Shown one piece after another: positions 1-12,860 of a DNA stretch of 64,000 nt. The stretch covers positions 1-64,000 of the forward strand of contig NZ_JACRGA010000005.1 of NCBI RefSeq assembly GCF_016217785.1, given 5' to 3'. The notes below the pieces were generated by a model that worked only from the letters and a program-made list of their open reading frames with translations, made no database searches and was not told the DNA's origin. Positions within the stretch are counted from its first letter, which is position 1; the number at the start of each line of letters is the position of its first letter. The position numbers were made by a program, and so were the translations under genes. Source of the stretch: Methanobacterium sp. (GTDB lineage: Archaea > Methanobacteriota > Methanobacteria > Methanobacteriales > Methanobacteriaceae).

Positions 1-2637
1 TGCTGATACGAAGTTTAGTCCGAGTGGTAGTGTGTCGGTTATGATTATGTTTGTGGCGTTGTCTGGTCCGTTGTTGTGTGTGGTTATGGTGAAGGTTACG
101 TTGTCACCTACGTTGGCTTGATGGTTAGTGGTGTTGTCGGTCTTGGTCACAGAAATTATTGCAGCAGGATCCACATTCAAAGTGGCACTCCTGTTTACAG
201 CATCCTGTGGATAAGTTGACTGGGTCAGTGTTGCGGTGTTGTTGAAGAATCCAGTGCCATTGACAAGGGCGATGATATCAAGATATACGCCCCCTGTAGC
301 TGTTGTTAAGCTCCCTATACTCCATAATCCAGTTGTGTAGTCGTATGATCCTGCGTTGAGTGTGTGTGACTGGTAAACCAGGCCTGCTGGAAGCAGGTCA
401 GAGACATTCACATCAGTGGCTGTATCCGGACCATTATTCTGCACCGTAACTATGAAATGAATCAGATCACCATAGTTTGGAGTGCTATCAGACACTGACT
501 TAGTGAAATCTAAAACTGCCCGCGGTTCTACATTCTGATTAACGGTTACAATTTGATTATCCACCTTGACAGTGAATGTAGCAGGTCCTGAAGATGTTGG
601 TGAGTAAGTAGTGTTAGCCTGACCATTTGAAGTGTACTGTGTTGGGTCAATGAGTCCCCTGGTGGCTGTAAAGTTAGCTTCAACACCATTAGGGATGTAT
701 CCTCCAACTGGGTTACCAGCACTGTTCTGGGTAAGGTCACCTATGAACTGTACTGGGATACCATTGTAGATATGATCCGGTACAATCAGGCGTAATATCA
801 CCCATGGGTCAGCGTCTACTCCATTGGACACACGTCCAGCAATAGATGGGCTGCTACCTTCAAAGTTGGTACCCCACCAGTTGTTTTCAGCGTTTACACT
901 GATTCCATTGTAATTGGCAATATCAGGTAAGGTGTTATTCAGGATTCGGTTGTAGTTTATCTGGGGTAATGCTATATTGGTTGCTAAGTAAACTGCACCA
1001 CCGGTACCATTTGTTCCAGCAGCACCTGCATTTCCATTAGAACCACCTTCTCCTGACCCTTTTAAACCTGCAGCTCCTCCATTACCTGGAGTTCCAATGA
1101 TGTTGTTGGTCAGGTTGTTACTGGTAACACTTAAGTAGGTTCCACTGTGGTAGATACCAGCTCCAGAGCCGGAATTTCCACCGTTTCCACCGTTTCCACC
1201 GTTACCTGAAGGAACGTATATGTAATGATAAATCCACCAATATCTCCATCTGTCACTACCCTGACCCCCGTTTCCACCAGTTCCACCGTTTCCACTACGG
1301 TTGGATGTTACTGTAGATTCAGTGATGAGTAGATAGTTAGAGTTGAAAATACCTCCACCGTTTCCACCGGCACCTCCTTGGCCACCGTTTCCACCAGTGT
1401 ATGGTACTGTTCCCAGTTCACCGGAATTTCCACCGTTTCCACCTTCTCCACCGTCACCGGCTTCATTGTCGGAGATTTCGGTGCTGTAAATTTCCAGATG
1501 GTTGGTGTTGTAGATTGCTCCACCAGAACCACCAACACCTCCATTATGTCCGGCGTAACCATTACTTAATAATCCATCACTTCCATCAGCTCCACTACCA
1601 CCGTCTCCAGCGATGTTTTCGTTGATTTGGGAGTCAGTTATGATTGCAGTTCCGGTGTTGTAGATTGCTCCACCGTTTCCACCAGTTCCACCGGTACCTC
1701 CAATGATTACTTGGTAACCACCGGCGCCAGCATCACCTGCGAAGTTGTTGTGGATCAGGCAATCGGTTATAGTCATGGTTGCGGTGTTGTAGATTGCTCC
1801 ACCGTTTCCACCGTTTCCACCATCACCTAATATCACACCGTTTCCACCGTTACCGGCAAGGTTGTTGTACAGTTCGCTGTTGATTATATTGAGGGTTCTG
1901 GTACTGTAGATAGCACCACCATCACCTCCTTGGAAACCATTGGAATGAGTGACGGGAACTCCATCAGTACCATCACCAGCGCGGTTGTTGTAGATCTCAC
2001 AGTCGGTTATGGTTGTAGTTCCGGTGTTGTAGATTGCTCCACCGTTTCCACCAATACCTCCATAATCCCAGGCACCACCATCACCGGCCTGGTTATTTCT
2101 CAGGACACAGTCTGTAAGGTAAAGTGTACCTTCATTGTAGATTGCTCCACCATTGTATCCGTCAGGGTGTAGTGTGGTTCCATCAGAGGCATGACCATTT
2201 TCAAAGGTGATGTTGTAGAAGTAGACTGTGTAACCTGATGCAATGTAGATCAATCTATCGTTAGATCCTTGAATTGTTGCGGTTCCACCATTGGCTACAG
2301 TGAAAATGAGATTTTTGGCTATTGTAAAGTCAGTTAGCGTAAATACTCCATTTTCTTCCAGTTCAATGGTATACATCTGTGTACTGGTACCAGTTGCGGC
2401 GTTATTATAGGCCTGCTGGATTGTAGCATAGGAACCTACCAGATTTCCATTGTAATCGTAAAGTTTAGGGTCGGGTAAAGTTGAAGAAGAGTTGTTGGTT
2501 GTGTTGGTTTCATTCAAATCTGTTGTCGTGGTGAGGGATGATCCATCAGGTGATCCATCAGCCGCTGAAACAGCTCCCGCAGCTACCAGTGCAAATACTA
2601 CTGCTACTAAAAGAAGTAAACTTGTTTTTTTGGTTAT
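1..2637 (-). CDS. Adhesin-like surface protein, 3' end beyond the window
   Basis: This is the N-terminal 879 codons of a very large secreted protein; the reading frame stays open to the window edge. Residues 1-25 form a signal peptide (KK, hydrophobic core, A-V-S-A-A). Next come a Ser/Thr/Asn-rich stretch and a long parallel beta-helix-type region of repeated units (about 40 residues each: GGNGGAIYN, then ITDS and xNNxAGDGG). A Big_1-like Ig segment (IYNGIPVQF...GPATFTV) follows, then one complete and one partial DUF11 repeat (VQNNGPDTATDV and HNNGPDNATN). The architecture matches adhesin-like proteins of Methanobacteriales, which are presumed to act in attachment to surfaces or partner cells. 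The start is odd: a strong SD (AGGAGGTG) lies five bases before an in-frame ATA codon, and no ATG, GTG or TTG exists in frame before the end of the signal peptide. ATA is therefore the assumed start, unless it is a mutated ATG. The family is clear; the ligand is unknown. Confidence 0.85.
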   Translation of the reverse strand, partial: MTKKTSLLLLVAVVFALVAAGAVSAADGSPDGSSLTTTTDLNETNTTNNSSSTLPDPKLYDYNGNLVGSYATIQQAYNNAATGTSTQMYTIELEENGVFTLTDFTIAKNLIFTVANGGTATIQGSNDRLIYIASGYTVYFYNITFENGHASDGTTLHPDGYNGGAIYNEGTLYLTDCVLRNNQAGDGGAWDYGGIGGNGGAIYNTGTTTITDCEIYNNRAGDGTDGVPVTHSNGFQGGDGGAIYSTRTLNIINSELYNNLAGNGGNGVILGDGGNGGNGGAIYNTATMTITDCLIHNNFAGDAGAGGYQVIIGGTGGTGGNGGAIYNTGTAIITDSQINENIAGDGGSGADGSDGLLSNGYAGHNGGVGGSGGAIYNTNHLEIYSTEISDNEAGDGGEGGNGGNSGELGTVPYTGGNGGQGGAGGNGGGIFNSNYLLITESTVTSNRSGNGGTGGNGGQGSDRWRYWWIYHYIYVPSGNGGNGGNGGNSGSGAGIYHSGTYLSVTSNNLTNNIIGTPGNGGAAGLKGSGEGGSNGNAGAAGTNGTGGAVYLATNIALPQINYNRILNNTLPDIANYNGISVNAENNWWGTNFEGSSPSIAGRVSNGVDADPWVILRLIVPDHIYNGIPVQFIGDLTQNSAGNPVGGYIPNGVEANFTATRGLIDPTQYTSNGQANTTYSPTSSGPATFTVKVDNQIVTVNQNVEPRAVLDFTKSVSDSTPNYGDLIHFIVTVQNNGPDTATDVNVSDLLPAGLVYQSHTLNAGSYDYTTGLWSIGSLTTATGGVYLDIIALVNGTGFFNNTATLTQSTYPQDAVNRSATLNVDPAAIISVTKTDNTTNHQANVGDNVTFTITTHNNGPDNATNIIITDTLPLGLNFVSA
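1150..2170. repeat. In-frame minisatellite coding the GGNGG-AIYN units
   Basis: The adhesin gene holds two nested repeat levels. The short one is a six-base motif, plus-strand TTTCCACCG, coding Gly-Gly-Asn. The long one is a unit of about 120-150 bases whose core GTAGATTGCTCCACC recurs near 1507, 1658, 1789, 2026 and 2137, with a variant near 1905. All periods are multiples of three, so gain or loss of units would change length and keep the frame. Confidence 0.85.
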
Positions 2638-2650
2638 GTTTTCACCTCCT
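2635..2650 (-). promoter_or_regulatory. SD plus ATA start of the adhesin gene
   Basis: Read on the minus strand, the site is AGGAGGTG, five bases, then ATA ACC AAA AAA. The SD is nearly perfect and its spacing is normal for ATA. The one nearby GTG, inside the SD, is out of frame and meets a stop after two codons. This site decides the start codon of the adhesin gene. Confidence 0.7.
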
Positions 2651-3170
2651 TTAATTTTTTCTACGCTTAAAATTTAATGCGTTTTTTAACATTTGTTTAC
2701 TCTGAACATGCTTGTTTACATTAATCATGCATGTTGTTTGAAAACAATTTATGTCTGAATTGAATCAGAATGTCAACATTGTTTTCTCAGAATAATTTTG
2801 TATTGACAATATTAAAAGTTTTCTAAATTTTTTTAGTGATTACTATCACAATAAATGGTGAGCAATATCACAATATATATTGGGGTCTGTAAAAAAACCA
2901 TTTTTTAGTAGGTTAATATGCTCTTATTTAAGTAAAAAATATAGTTGGCTAAATTAATCTCTAATTTAAGTTTTTTGAGTAATTTACTGGAATTTAAAAA
3001 GATAAAAATGCAATTTTATGAAAAGCAATTTTATGAAAAGATTAAGATAGAGCTAGTTCTAATGATAATGAAAATTAAGCACATCTAGAGGGTGTTCATA
3101 GGTTTTTGAAGAAATTATTTGGTGAAAATAATAAAAGCATTCAAATAAATTCAATCAATAAATTCAATAT
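2651..3170. other. AT-rich gap upstream of the adhesin gene, with an inverted repeat
   Basis: I see no gene in these 520 bases. The sequence is very AT-rich. The one structured element is an inverted repeat, AACATGC at 2705-2711 and GCATGTT at 2729-2735 with a 17-base spacer. It lies about 70 bases upstream of the adhesin start and could be an operator. No TATA box stands out from the AT-rich background. Confidence 0.4.
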
Positions 3171-4091
3171 TCAAATAGAATGAGGATTATAAAAGAGCCT
3201 TCGCAGACCTAAGAACATTAAAAACCTATTTTTTATTTTTATGTCCTGTTTTCTCAATATGAATCTACGAAGAAGATCACCCAAACCACCACCAGTTAAC
3301 ACATCCATCAATAAATCACCGTATCTGGGATTATGGATTTGAAGGTTGCTTTCTAAGAATTTCTTAAGATTTTTTCGTCTTAGGAATGCTATAAGTAATG
3401 CAGTGATTATTAAAAGAGCCAGTACAACTAAAAACACTCCCCCTGTTCCCCAATTATGGGAATTAGCTATGTTACCAGCCAGTAGGGTGTATGTTATTCC
3501 CAGGCCAACACCAAAGGAGTGATTTCCCACTTCCCCCATCATTATCTTTCCCTGATAGTCCAGTGGAGCATATCCCAAACAGGTCACCAGTATAATCAGG
3601 GCAGAAGAGTAAGGATTACCTGTGGCCAGATAAAGGAGAATTGCCATAATCAGACTCATTATAATCGCAGTTGACGATGCTGTTCCTGGCTGCATATCTG
3701 CAATGTTCATGGGCTGGATCATCAATGCAATGAGGATGGATGCTGGGCCAAAATAGAAATATCCAACTACCATAACCATGAGCATCCCTATACCTCGGGA
3801 CAATTGACCGAATTCAAAGGGGAGTCCTTTGATTTTTTTTCTTCCAATTATATCATCTAAAAATGCAAATATCCCTATTAAACCTATTAAATAGTTTCCT
3901 GGAGGTGGGAAAAATAATAATAGAACTAGAAAAGGGGCAATACCCACAGCGCGGGGTGTCCCCCCACGAATGGAAGTGTAAAGGTTTCCTCCTAATCGGG
4001 TGAACAGTTTCTGGAAGATGAAGGTTAAGATAATGGATAGAACAAAAGCAGTTAAGAGCATAATGTCAGAATTCATTCCAGTAATGTTCAT
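3171..4091 (-). CDS. MraY/WecA-like glycosyl-1-phosphate transferase (GT4 family)
   Basis: A polytopic membrane protein of 306 residues with about nine hydrophobic helices. It belongs to the polyprenyl-phosphate sugar-1-phosphate transferase superfamily. The Asp-rich motif FLDDIIGRKK near residue 80 matches the conserved FLDD of MraY/WecA. A second conserved motif, MGEVGNHSFGVGLG near residue 185, aligns with the GDxGSxxLG region. Enzymes of this family join a nucleotide-activated sugar or muropeptide to a lipid phosphate on the inner membrane face. In Methanobacteriales such homologues are candidates for the lipid-linked step of pseudomurein synthesis, but the substrate cannot be read from sequence. 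A second Met at residue 6 is an alternative start. It lies 56 bases downstream of pelota on the same strand and may be cotranscribed. Confidence 0.8.
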   Translation of the reverse strand: MNITGMNSDIMLLTAFVLSIILTFIFQKLFTRLGGNLYTSIRGGTPRAVGIAPFLVLLLFFPPPGNYLIGLIGIFAFLDDIIGRKKIKGLPFEFGQLSRGIGMLMVMVVGYFYFGPASILIALMIQPMNIADMQPGTASSTAIIMSLIMAILLYLATGNPYSSALIILVTCLGYAPLDYQGKIMMGEVGNHSFGVGLGITYTLLAGNIANSHNWGTGGVFLVVLALLIITALLIAFLRRKNLKKFLESNLQIHNPRYGDLLMDVLTGGGLGDLLRRFILRKQDIKIKNRFLMFLGLRRLFYNPHSI

Positions 4092-4147
4092 TTAAATCTC
4101 CATTAAATCTATTCTTCTTCCTCAGATTTGTCAAATGGAATATTACT

Positions 4148-5218
<1,071 letters not shown>

Positions 5219-5421
5219 TTTAGTACCTTTTTTTTGATTTAATATATATCTGAATATTTTTATTTATTTTGAATTAATTTATTTATTTTTTTAAAACTAT
5301 GAGTAAAATAATTTTTATGAAGTTTTTACCCTCATATTTTCCGTATTTTATGTTTAAATCTTTTTCCTACATCCCTTAATTTCTTGTATCTGACTCATAA
5401 GTTTTATTCCCTTAATCATAA

Positions 5422-5434
5422 CTTATATATAAAA
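5422..5434 (+). promoter_or_regulatory. TATA box for the small gene before tyrA
   Basis: CTTATATATAAAA is a canonical archaeal box. Its predicted start site, near 5450-5455, lies downstream of an ATG at 5384. Translation must therefore begin later, at the GTG at 5465 that follows the SD GGTGGTGAT. Confidence 0.65.
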
Positions 5435-5464
5435 GGTATTACATATCATGGGGTGGTGATTATA

Positions 5465-5785
5465 GTGGACAGCCAGCTAGAAAGCAAGATAAAAGAAACC
5501 CTGGAAAATGTTAAACCATGGCAGAGAGTCCCAACGTCTCTTGAAGGAGTGTTTTTGATAAAGGCACCTACAAGAGGTGATCAGGAAAGCATAATGGTTG
5601 AAATAAACCCTTTAGATGAGTTTGGACGCCCCATTAAACGTAGGGGAATATTCATACAGCAAAAAATGCAGCTGGAAAGATTTTTAGAGGTGATGCAGAA
5701 ACCTCGCCTCATGGAATTTTTGGAAACACTGGATTCCATGGCAGGAAGTGCAGGTAAAGAGAAGGTAGGAACACTGGAGATATAA
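5465..5785 (+). CDS. Conserved archaeal protein of unknown function, 106 aa
   Basis: I do not recognise a named family. The GTG start follows the SD GGTGGTGAT by four bases and a TATA box at a sensible distance; the longer upstream frame would start before the promoter. The protein is soluble and mixed alpha/beta. It begins with VDSQLESKIKETLEN and has a central beta-rich part (GVFLIKAPTRGDQ...VEINPLDEFGRPIKRRGIF). An amphipathic C-terminal helix follows (LERFLEVMQKPRLMEFLETLD). The conserved look of the central segment and the good expression signals argue that it is a real gene. It lies just upstream of tyrA on the same strand, 150 bases apart, which gives no clear functional link. Confidence 0.8.
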   Translation: MDSQLESKIKETLENVKPWQRVPTSLEGVFLIKAPTRGDQESIMVEINPLDEFGRPIKRRGIFIQQKMQLERFLEVMQKPRLMEFLETLDSMAGSAGKEKVGTLEI

Positions 5786-5937
5786 TCATGGATAGAAAAT
5801 CCAAATATTGGATCTTAAAGGATGTTTAATATCTAAGGATGCAGGAGGAGGCTCATTGTAGAATGAAAGATTTACATTAACCATCTGTAAAATGATATGA
5901 AAAATTTAATATCCTTCTCCTCATAATAGATAACTCT

Positions 5938-7242
5938 ATGCAGGTAGCGGTTATAGGCGGGACCCGTGGACTGGGAAACTGGATAGCTAATTTTCTTCAA
6001 AGAAGGGGATGTCAGGTTACCATCACTGGCAGGAATTCAATGATGGGGGAGACCATAGCCAGCAAAATGGGAGTATCATACACATCTGACAATATAAAAG
6101 CGGCATCCCAGGCAAAGGTAGTGATAGTGGCAGTTCCCATTGAAGTTACTCCTAAAACCATAAAAGAAGTAGCCCCGCACCTTCAGAAAGGATCTTTACT
6201 GGTGGATGTGACTTCTGTAAAAGAATTACCCGCAGAAATCATGCAAAACCACGCTCCTGAAGGCGTGGAAGTACTTCCCACCCACCCCATGTTCGGTCCC
6301 AGAATACGATCCCTGGAAGGACAAGTGATAGTCCTCACGCCTCTGGAGAAGGGGAAATGGTACCCTAAGGTGGTGGAGTTTTTAAATTCAGAACAGGCCA
6401 GAATCATGGAGACCAGTCCTGAACTCCATGATCGGATGATGAGTATTGTTCAGGGTTTAACCCATTTTGCCTACATCTGTATTGCCAGTGTCATTGAAAG
6501 GATGCAGGTGGATGTTAAAGAATCACGTAAGTTCGCAAGTCCTATCTACAGTCTAATGCTGGATATGATAGCCAGGATTGTAGCCCAGAATCCTTACCTT
6601 TGTTATTCTATACAGACACAGAACCGTTACATTCACGAGGTTCATGAAACATTCCTGGAAACATTCCATAACCTCAAATCCATGATAGACCAGGAAAATC
6701 AGGATGATTTTGTTAAAGCAATGAGTTCGGCTGCCAAACACCTAAATGATCTGGAAGCATCTCTGGGAAGATCAGACAAGGCCATATCCGCCCTGAATGC
6801 AGAGGTAACTACTCTTAAAAATTCGGTGGGATTGGAAGTGGGTTTGCGTCACATGTATTCTGGCAAGGTTCACCTTGGTATTCTGGAATCTTTATCTCCT
6901 GATTTTGTGATTTTAAATGAGAACAGCAAGGTTGTGAAACTTAAACTTTCCAACATTGAGGTTCTAAGCTTTGAAGAACTTCAGGCATGGAAGATGAGTA
7001 ATCTTCCCCTGAAGATCTTTGATGTCTCTGTTGTTTTACCGGGAAGTTCCAAGCCAGAAATTATATCCCAAGCCATTAGTTCTCTGGAGGGTGTAGTTAC
7101 ATCCGAGGTTAAAGATGTTTACCATGGTAGTCAAATTCCTGAAGATAAAAAGAGCATCACCTTCACTTACCAGGTGATCTCCACCGAGTCAAAGAAAATG
7201 GTGGAGGGATTACTCACTGGTTTTGGCGGTATAATCCGTTAA
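5938..7242 (+). CDS. tyrA: Prephenate dehydrogenase with C-terminal ACT-like domain
   Basis: It oxidises and decarboxylates prephenate to 4-hydroxyphenylpyruvate for tyrosine synthesis. The N-terminal Rossmann domain opens with VIGGTRGLGNW (GxGxxG type). It is followed by the prephenate dehydrogenase core, with TSVKELP, the LPTHPMFGP motif carrying the conserved His near residue 115, and QGLTHF near residue 175. The last 150 residues (from about 285) form an extra domain ending VISTESKKMVEGLLTGFGG, probably an ACT-like regulatory domain. This long form of about 435 residues is typical of methanogens. No strong SD precedes the ATG, so a short leader is likely. Confidence 0.92.
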   Translation: MQVAVIGGTRGLGNWIANFLQRRGCQVTITGRNSMMGETIASKMGVSYTSDNIKAASQAKVVIVAVPIEVTPKTIKEVAPHLQKGSLLVDVTSVKELPAEIMQNHAPEGVEVLPTHPMFGPRIRSLEGQVIVLTPLEKGKWYPKVVEFLNSEQARIMETSPELHDRMMSIVQGLTHFAYICIASVIERMQVDVKESRKFASPIYSLMLDMIARIVAQNPYLCYSIQTQNRYIHEVHETFLETFHNLKSMIDQENQDDFVKAMSSAAKHLNDLEASLGRSDKAISALNAEVTTLKNSVGLEVGLRHMYSGKVHLGILESLSPDFVILNENSKVVKLKLSNIEVLSFEELQAWKMSNLPLKIFDVSVVLPGSSKPEIISQAISSLEGVVTSEVKDVYHGSQIPEDKKSITFTYQVISTESKKMVEGLLTGFGGIIR

Positions 7243-7518
7243 AAATTATTTTAATCATTTTTTAGCAGGTAACTCTGGGGATAATGTTTTTTTGTGGGGG
7301 ATTCTATTTATTTTCCAAGTTTAATTGATGATTTTTTTTAATTCATTTTTCCATAAGTAACATATAACCAAAACCTTTATATATTAGAATCTACAATGTT
7401 AAAGTAACATAAGTTAACTAAATACAAAAACGATTTATATTTATTTTTTAAGAGATAAATTATTTTTATTTAAGATATAAAAGAATTTACAGGGGGATTT
7501 ATTATTAAAAGCGAAGAT
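7243..7518. promoter_or_regulatory. Promoter and leader region of the CDC48 gene
   Basis: The 275-base gap has several TATA-like boxes: CTTTATATATTA at 7373-7384, GATTTATATT near 7431 and GATATAAAA near 7474. An SD-like AGGGGGAT at 7491-7498 lies 20 bases before the first ATG but only a few bases before the in-frame ATT codons at 7501 and 7504. Confidence 0.5.
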
Positions 7519-9702
<2,184 letters not shown>

Positions 9703-9728
9703 AACATCTACACAGACTAAGTCAGTAA

Positions 9729-9805
9729 AATCCCCTAAATGGAGGGGATTCCACACCTAAATGGAGGAGATTCCACAAATTCATGGAATCTTTTCCTTTT
9801 TTATT
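9729..9805 (+). terminator. Terminator-like hairpin and T tracts after CDC48
   Basis: AATCCCCT (9729-9736) pairs with AGGGGATT (9743-9750). The 22-base unit CCTAAATGGAGGGGATTCCACA (9734-9755) is repeated once with one mismatch (9756-9777), and T-rich stretches follow near 9787-9805. A hairpin plus U tract would suit termination; archaea rely mainly on the T run. Confidence 0.5.
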
Positions 9806-10043
9806 ATTTCCTTATTTTTCGAACGTAATGGGTTTTCTTCATTTGCATCTACTTGTTTTATTCACTTATTGTTTTTGTTATGTTAATTCCATTTTGTCCT
9901 GTTAATTCCATGTTTTTAAATTAAAAAAGTAAATTATTATCATTAAACAGGGAGACTTATTATATGAGAATAGAGAATTAACATTTATAATCTAAATAAG
10001 TTTTTTTAATATCAATTTGACATGGGATGTAACGGTGATAACA
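9806..10043. other. Gap before the SAH/SIH hydrolase gene
   Basis: AT-rich spacer with no gene. The last bases hold GGTGAT (10034-10039), the SD that fixes the ATG at 10044. A longer frame starting with TTG at 10017 is less likely because its own SD is absent. Confidence 0.5.
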
Positions 10044-11297
<1,254 letters not shown>

Positions 11298-11301
11298 TAA
11301 T

Positions 11302-12108
11302 ATGGAAGTGAGTTTTTTAAAAGAAATTGGTGCTAAAGGAGGAACTTCACGCCTGTTTGCAGGTGGAGTGCACGGTAAGGAAGGTTCAAGCACCATCCAT
11401 GCCATTGAACCAGCTAAAAATATCCAGGTCAATGAGGGGAGGTTGGTTTTGAGTAATTTCCCTCCCAGCCCCTACATGAGTACTCTGGATCCCCTTTACT
11501 ACCTTTCTCTTGCAGGCAGCAAACTTATGGGTTTAATACAGAAGAATAAGCCGGATATTTACTTAGAGCTGCACTGCTACCACAGGGATAGTTATTTAAA
11601 ACTCACGAGAAAAGATAGGAAAGAATTTTTCGGAGTACCGGGTCTGGTGGAACTTGAAAATAGAGTTTTAATTGGTTCTGTTTCTCCCCTTATTCGTTCT
11701 GTATTTTTTGATTTAGATGATTTTCCATTTATCCTGGAAATACCATGCAATCCATCGGAAGAATCATTACAAACATGTCACAAAATCATGGAAATACTTG
11801 CAGGATCCAGTAACCGTCTAGAAATAATGGAGAAACTAAGCCAGGTTTACCCACAACAGGTTGAAACTTTGAATACTTATTTTAAGGATTATTCCCTGAA
11901 CTTCCACCCTGCATTTCAGGAAATTAAACAAAAGGCACTGGAAACAGATTTAAAGAATTATCAGGACCTTGAGAAATTAATAAATTATGTGATCAGGGAA
12001 GGGAATTTTAAGGTTAATCCCAAACAGATCAAGCAATTAGAAGGTGCATTTCTAATTTTTAATGAATATAACTCATTTAAATGCAATAAAAGAACCATGA
12101 ACATTTAA
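11302..12108 (+). CDS. DUF2119 family protein, possible M14-like metallohydrolase (paralogue 1, extended)
   Basis: A methanogen family of unknown function, 268 residues. The motif GGVHGKEGSST puts His24 and Glu27 in an HxxE arrangement. ELHCY gives His91, and FILEIPCN gives Glu146. The order HxxE, H, then E in a LEx strand resembles the zinc site and catalytic Glu of M14/aspartoacylase enzymes; that comparison is my inference. The Arg found in the neighbouring paralogue (YRSTLDP) is Met59 here. Relative to the paralogue it has a C-terminal extension of about 65 residues, helix-rich and lysine-rich. It lies four bases after the SAH/SIH hydrolase gene, so translational coupling is likely. Confidence 0.8.
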   Translation: MEVSFLKEIGAKGGTSRLFAGGVHGKEGSSTIHAIEPAKNIQVNEGRLVLSNFPPSPYMSTLDPLYYLSLAGSKLMGLIQKNKPDIYLELHCYHRDSYLKLTRKDRKEFFGVPGLVELENRVLIGSVSPLIRSVFFDLDDFPFILEIPCNPSEESLQTCHKIMEILAGSSNRLEIMEKLSQVYPQQVETLNTYFKDYSLNFHPAFQEIKQKALETDLKNYQDLEKLINYVIREGNFKVNPKQIKQLEGAFLIFNEYNSFKCNKRTMNI

Positions 12109-12141
12109 AACCTTCTAAATGAACTAATCAGGTGATGATTT

Positions 12142-12750
12142 TTGGCATACTTTAAAATCATAGACAAAGGAAACGGAATTAACCGGCTTTTTATAGGTGG
12201 GGTGCATGGAAGGGAAGGTCTGAGCACTATTAAAGCCCTTCAAGAGATCCAGAATGATGATGTAGATGAAGGGAAACTGGTGATCCACAACTGTGACGTG
12301 AGCCTCTACCGGAGCACCCTTGATCCACTTTACTACGAATCCAAGGTTGGTAAAGAAATTCTTTATCTGATTAACTATTATAAACCCCAGATGTACGTGG
12401 AAGCGCACTGTTATAAAAAAGAAAGCTATAATAAACTGACCTCTCCTATGAGATGGATCAACGAAGGGGTTCCACCACTCATAGAACTGGGTAAAGGGAT
12501 ACTCTTGGGATCAGCATCCCCCAATATCAGAACCACCCTTTTTACCCGGGATGATGTTTGCATCACACTGGAAATGCCATGCAATCCTTCACAGGATTCT
12601 TTAGATGTTTATGGGAAAGTTTTAAGGATATTTGCTGGTTCAAATAGTCGAGATGAAGTGGAAAAAAGAATGAAAGAAGTATACCCTTCTCAGGTGGAAA
12701 CAGCACGCAAGTATGCCCTGGAATTTTTCGGGGATTATCCCCCATTTTAG
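12142..12750 (+). CDS. DUF2119 family protein, possible M14-like metallohydrolase (paralogue 2)
   Basis: A tandem paralogue of the preceding gene, 202 residues and close to a bare domain. It keeps all five candidate site residues: His22 and Glu25 (GGVHGREG), Arg57 (LYRSTLDP), His89 (VEAHCY) and Glu144 (ITLEMPCN). Other motifs shared by the pair are LGSASPNIR and an AGS(N/S)xR near the end. The start is TTG, set by the SD GGTGATG at 12131-12137. By inference it is a zinc-dependent hydrolase acting on an amide or peptide bond; the substrate is unknown. The location next to SAH/SIH hydrolase may hint at methyl-cycle or cofactor metabolism, but that is weak. Confidence 0.82.
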   Translation: MAYFKIIDKGNGINRLFIGGVHGREGLSTIKALQEIQNDDVDEGKLVIHNCDVSLYRSTLDPLYYESKVGKEILYLINYYKPQMYVEAHCYKKESYNKLTSPMRWINEGVPPLIELGKGILLGSASPNIRTTLFTRDDVCITLEMPCNPSQDSLDVYGKVLRIFAGSNSRDEVEKRMKEVYPSQVETARKYALEFFGDYPPF

Positions 12751-12780
12751 GATTTTTTAAGGACTGCTGCTTGATTTACA

Positions 12781-12804
12781 ATTATTATTATTATTATTAT
12801 TATT
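12781..12804. repeat. (ATT)8 microsatellite
   Basis: Eight perfect ATT units in the short gap between two convergent genes. It may add to termination on either strand, being T-rich on one and A-rich on the other. Confidence 0.9.
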
Positions 12805-12860
12805 TTAATTTCTTCTTTTAATTGCAGTGTTTTTACAAATAGTTTGGGGTCTTTATCTCT

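Noticed and set aside
1308..2172. Several plus- and minus-strand short frames across the adhesin gene
   Set aside because: They are shadows of the repeat DNA; the long minus frame with a signal peptide explains the region.
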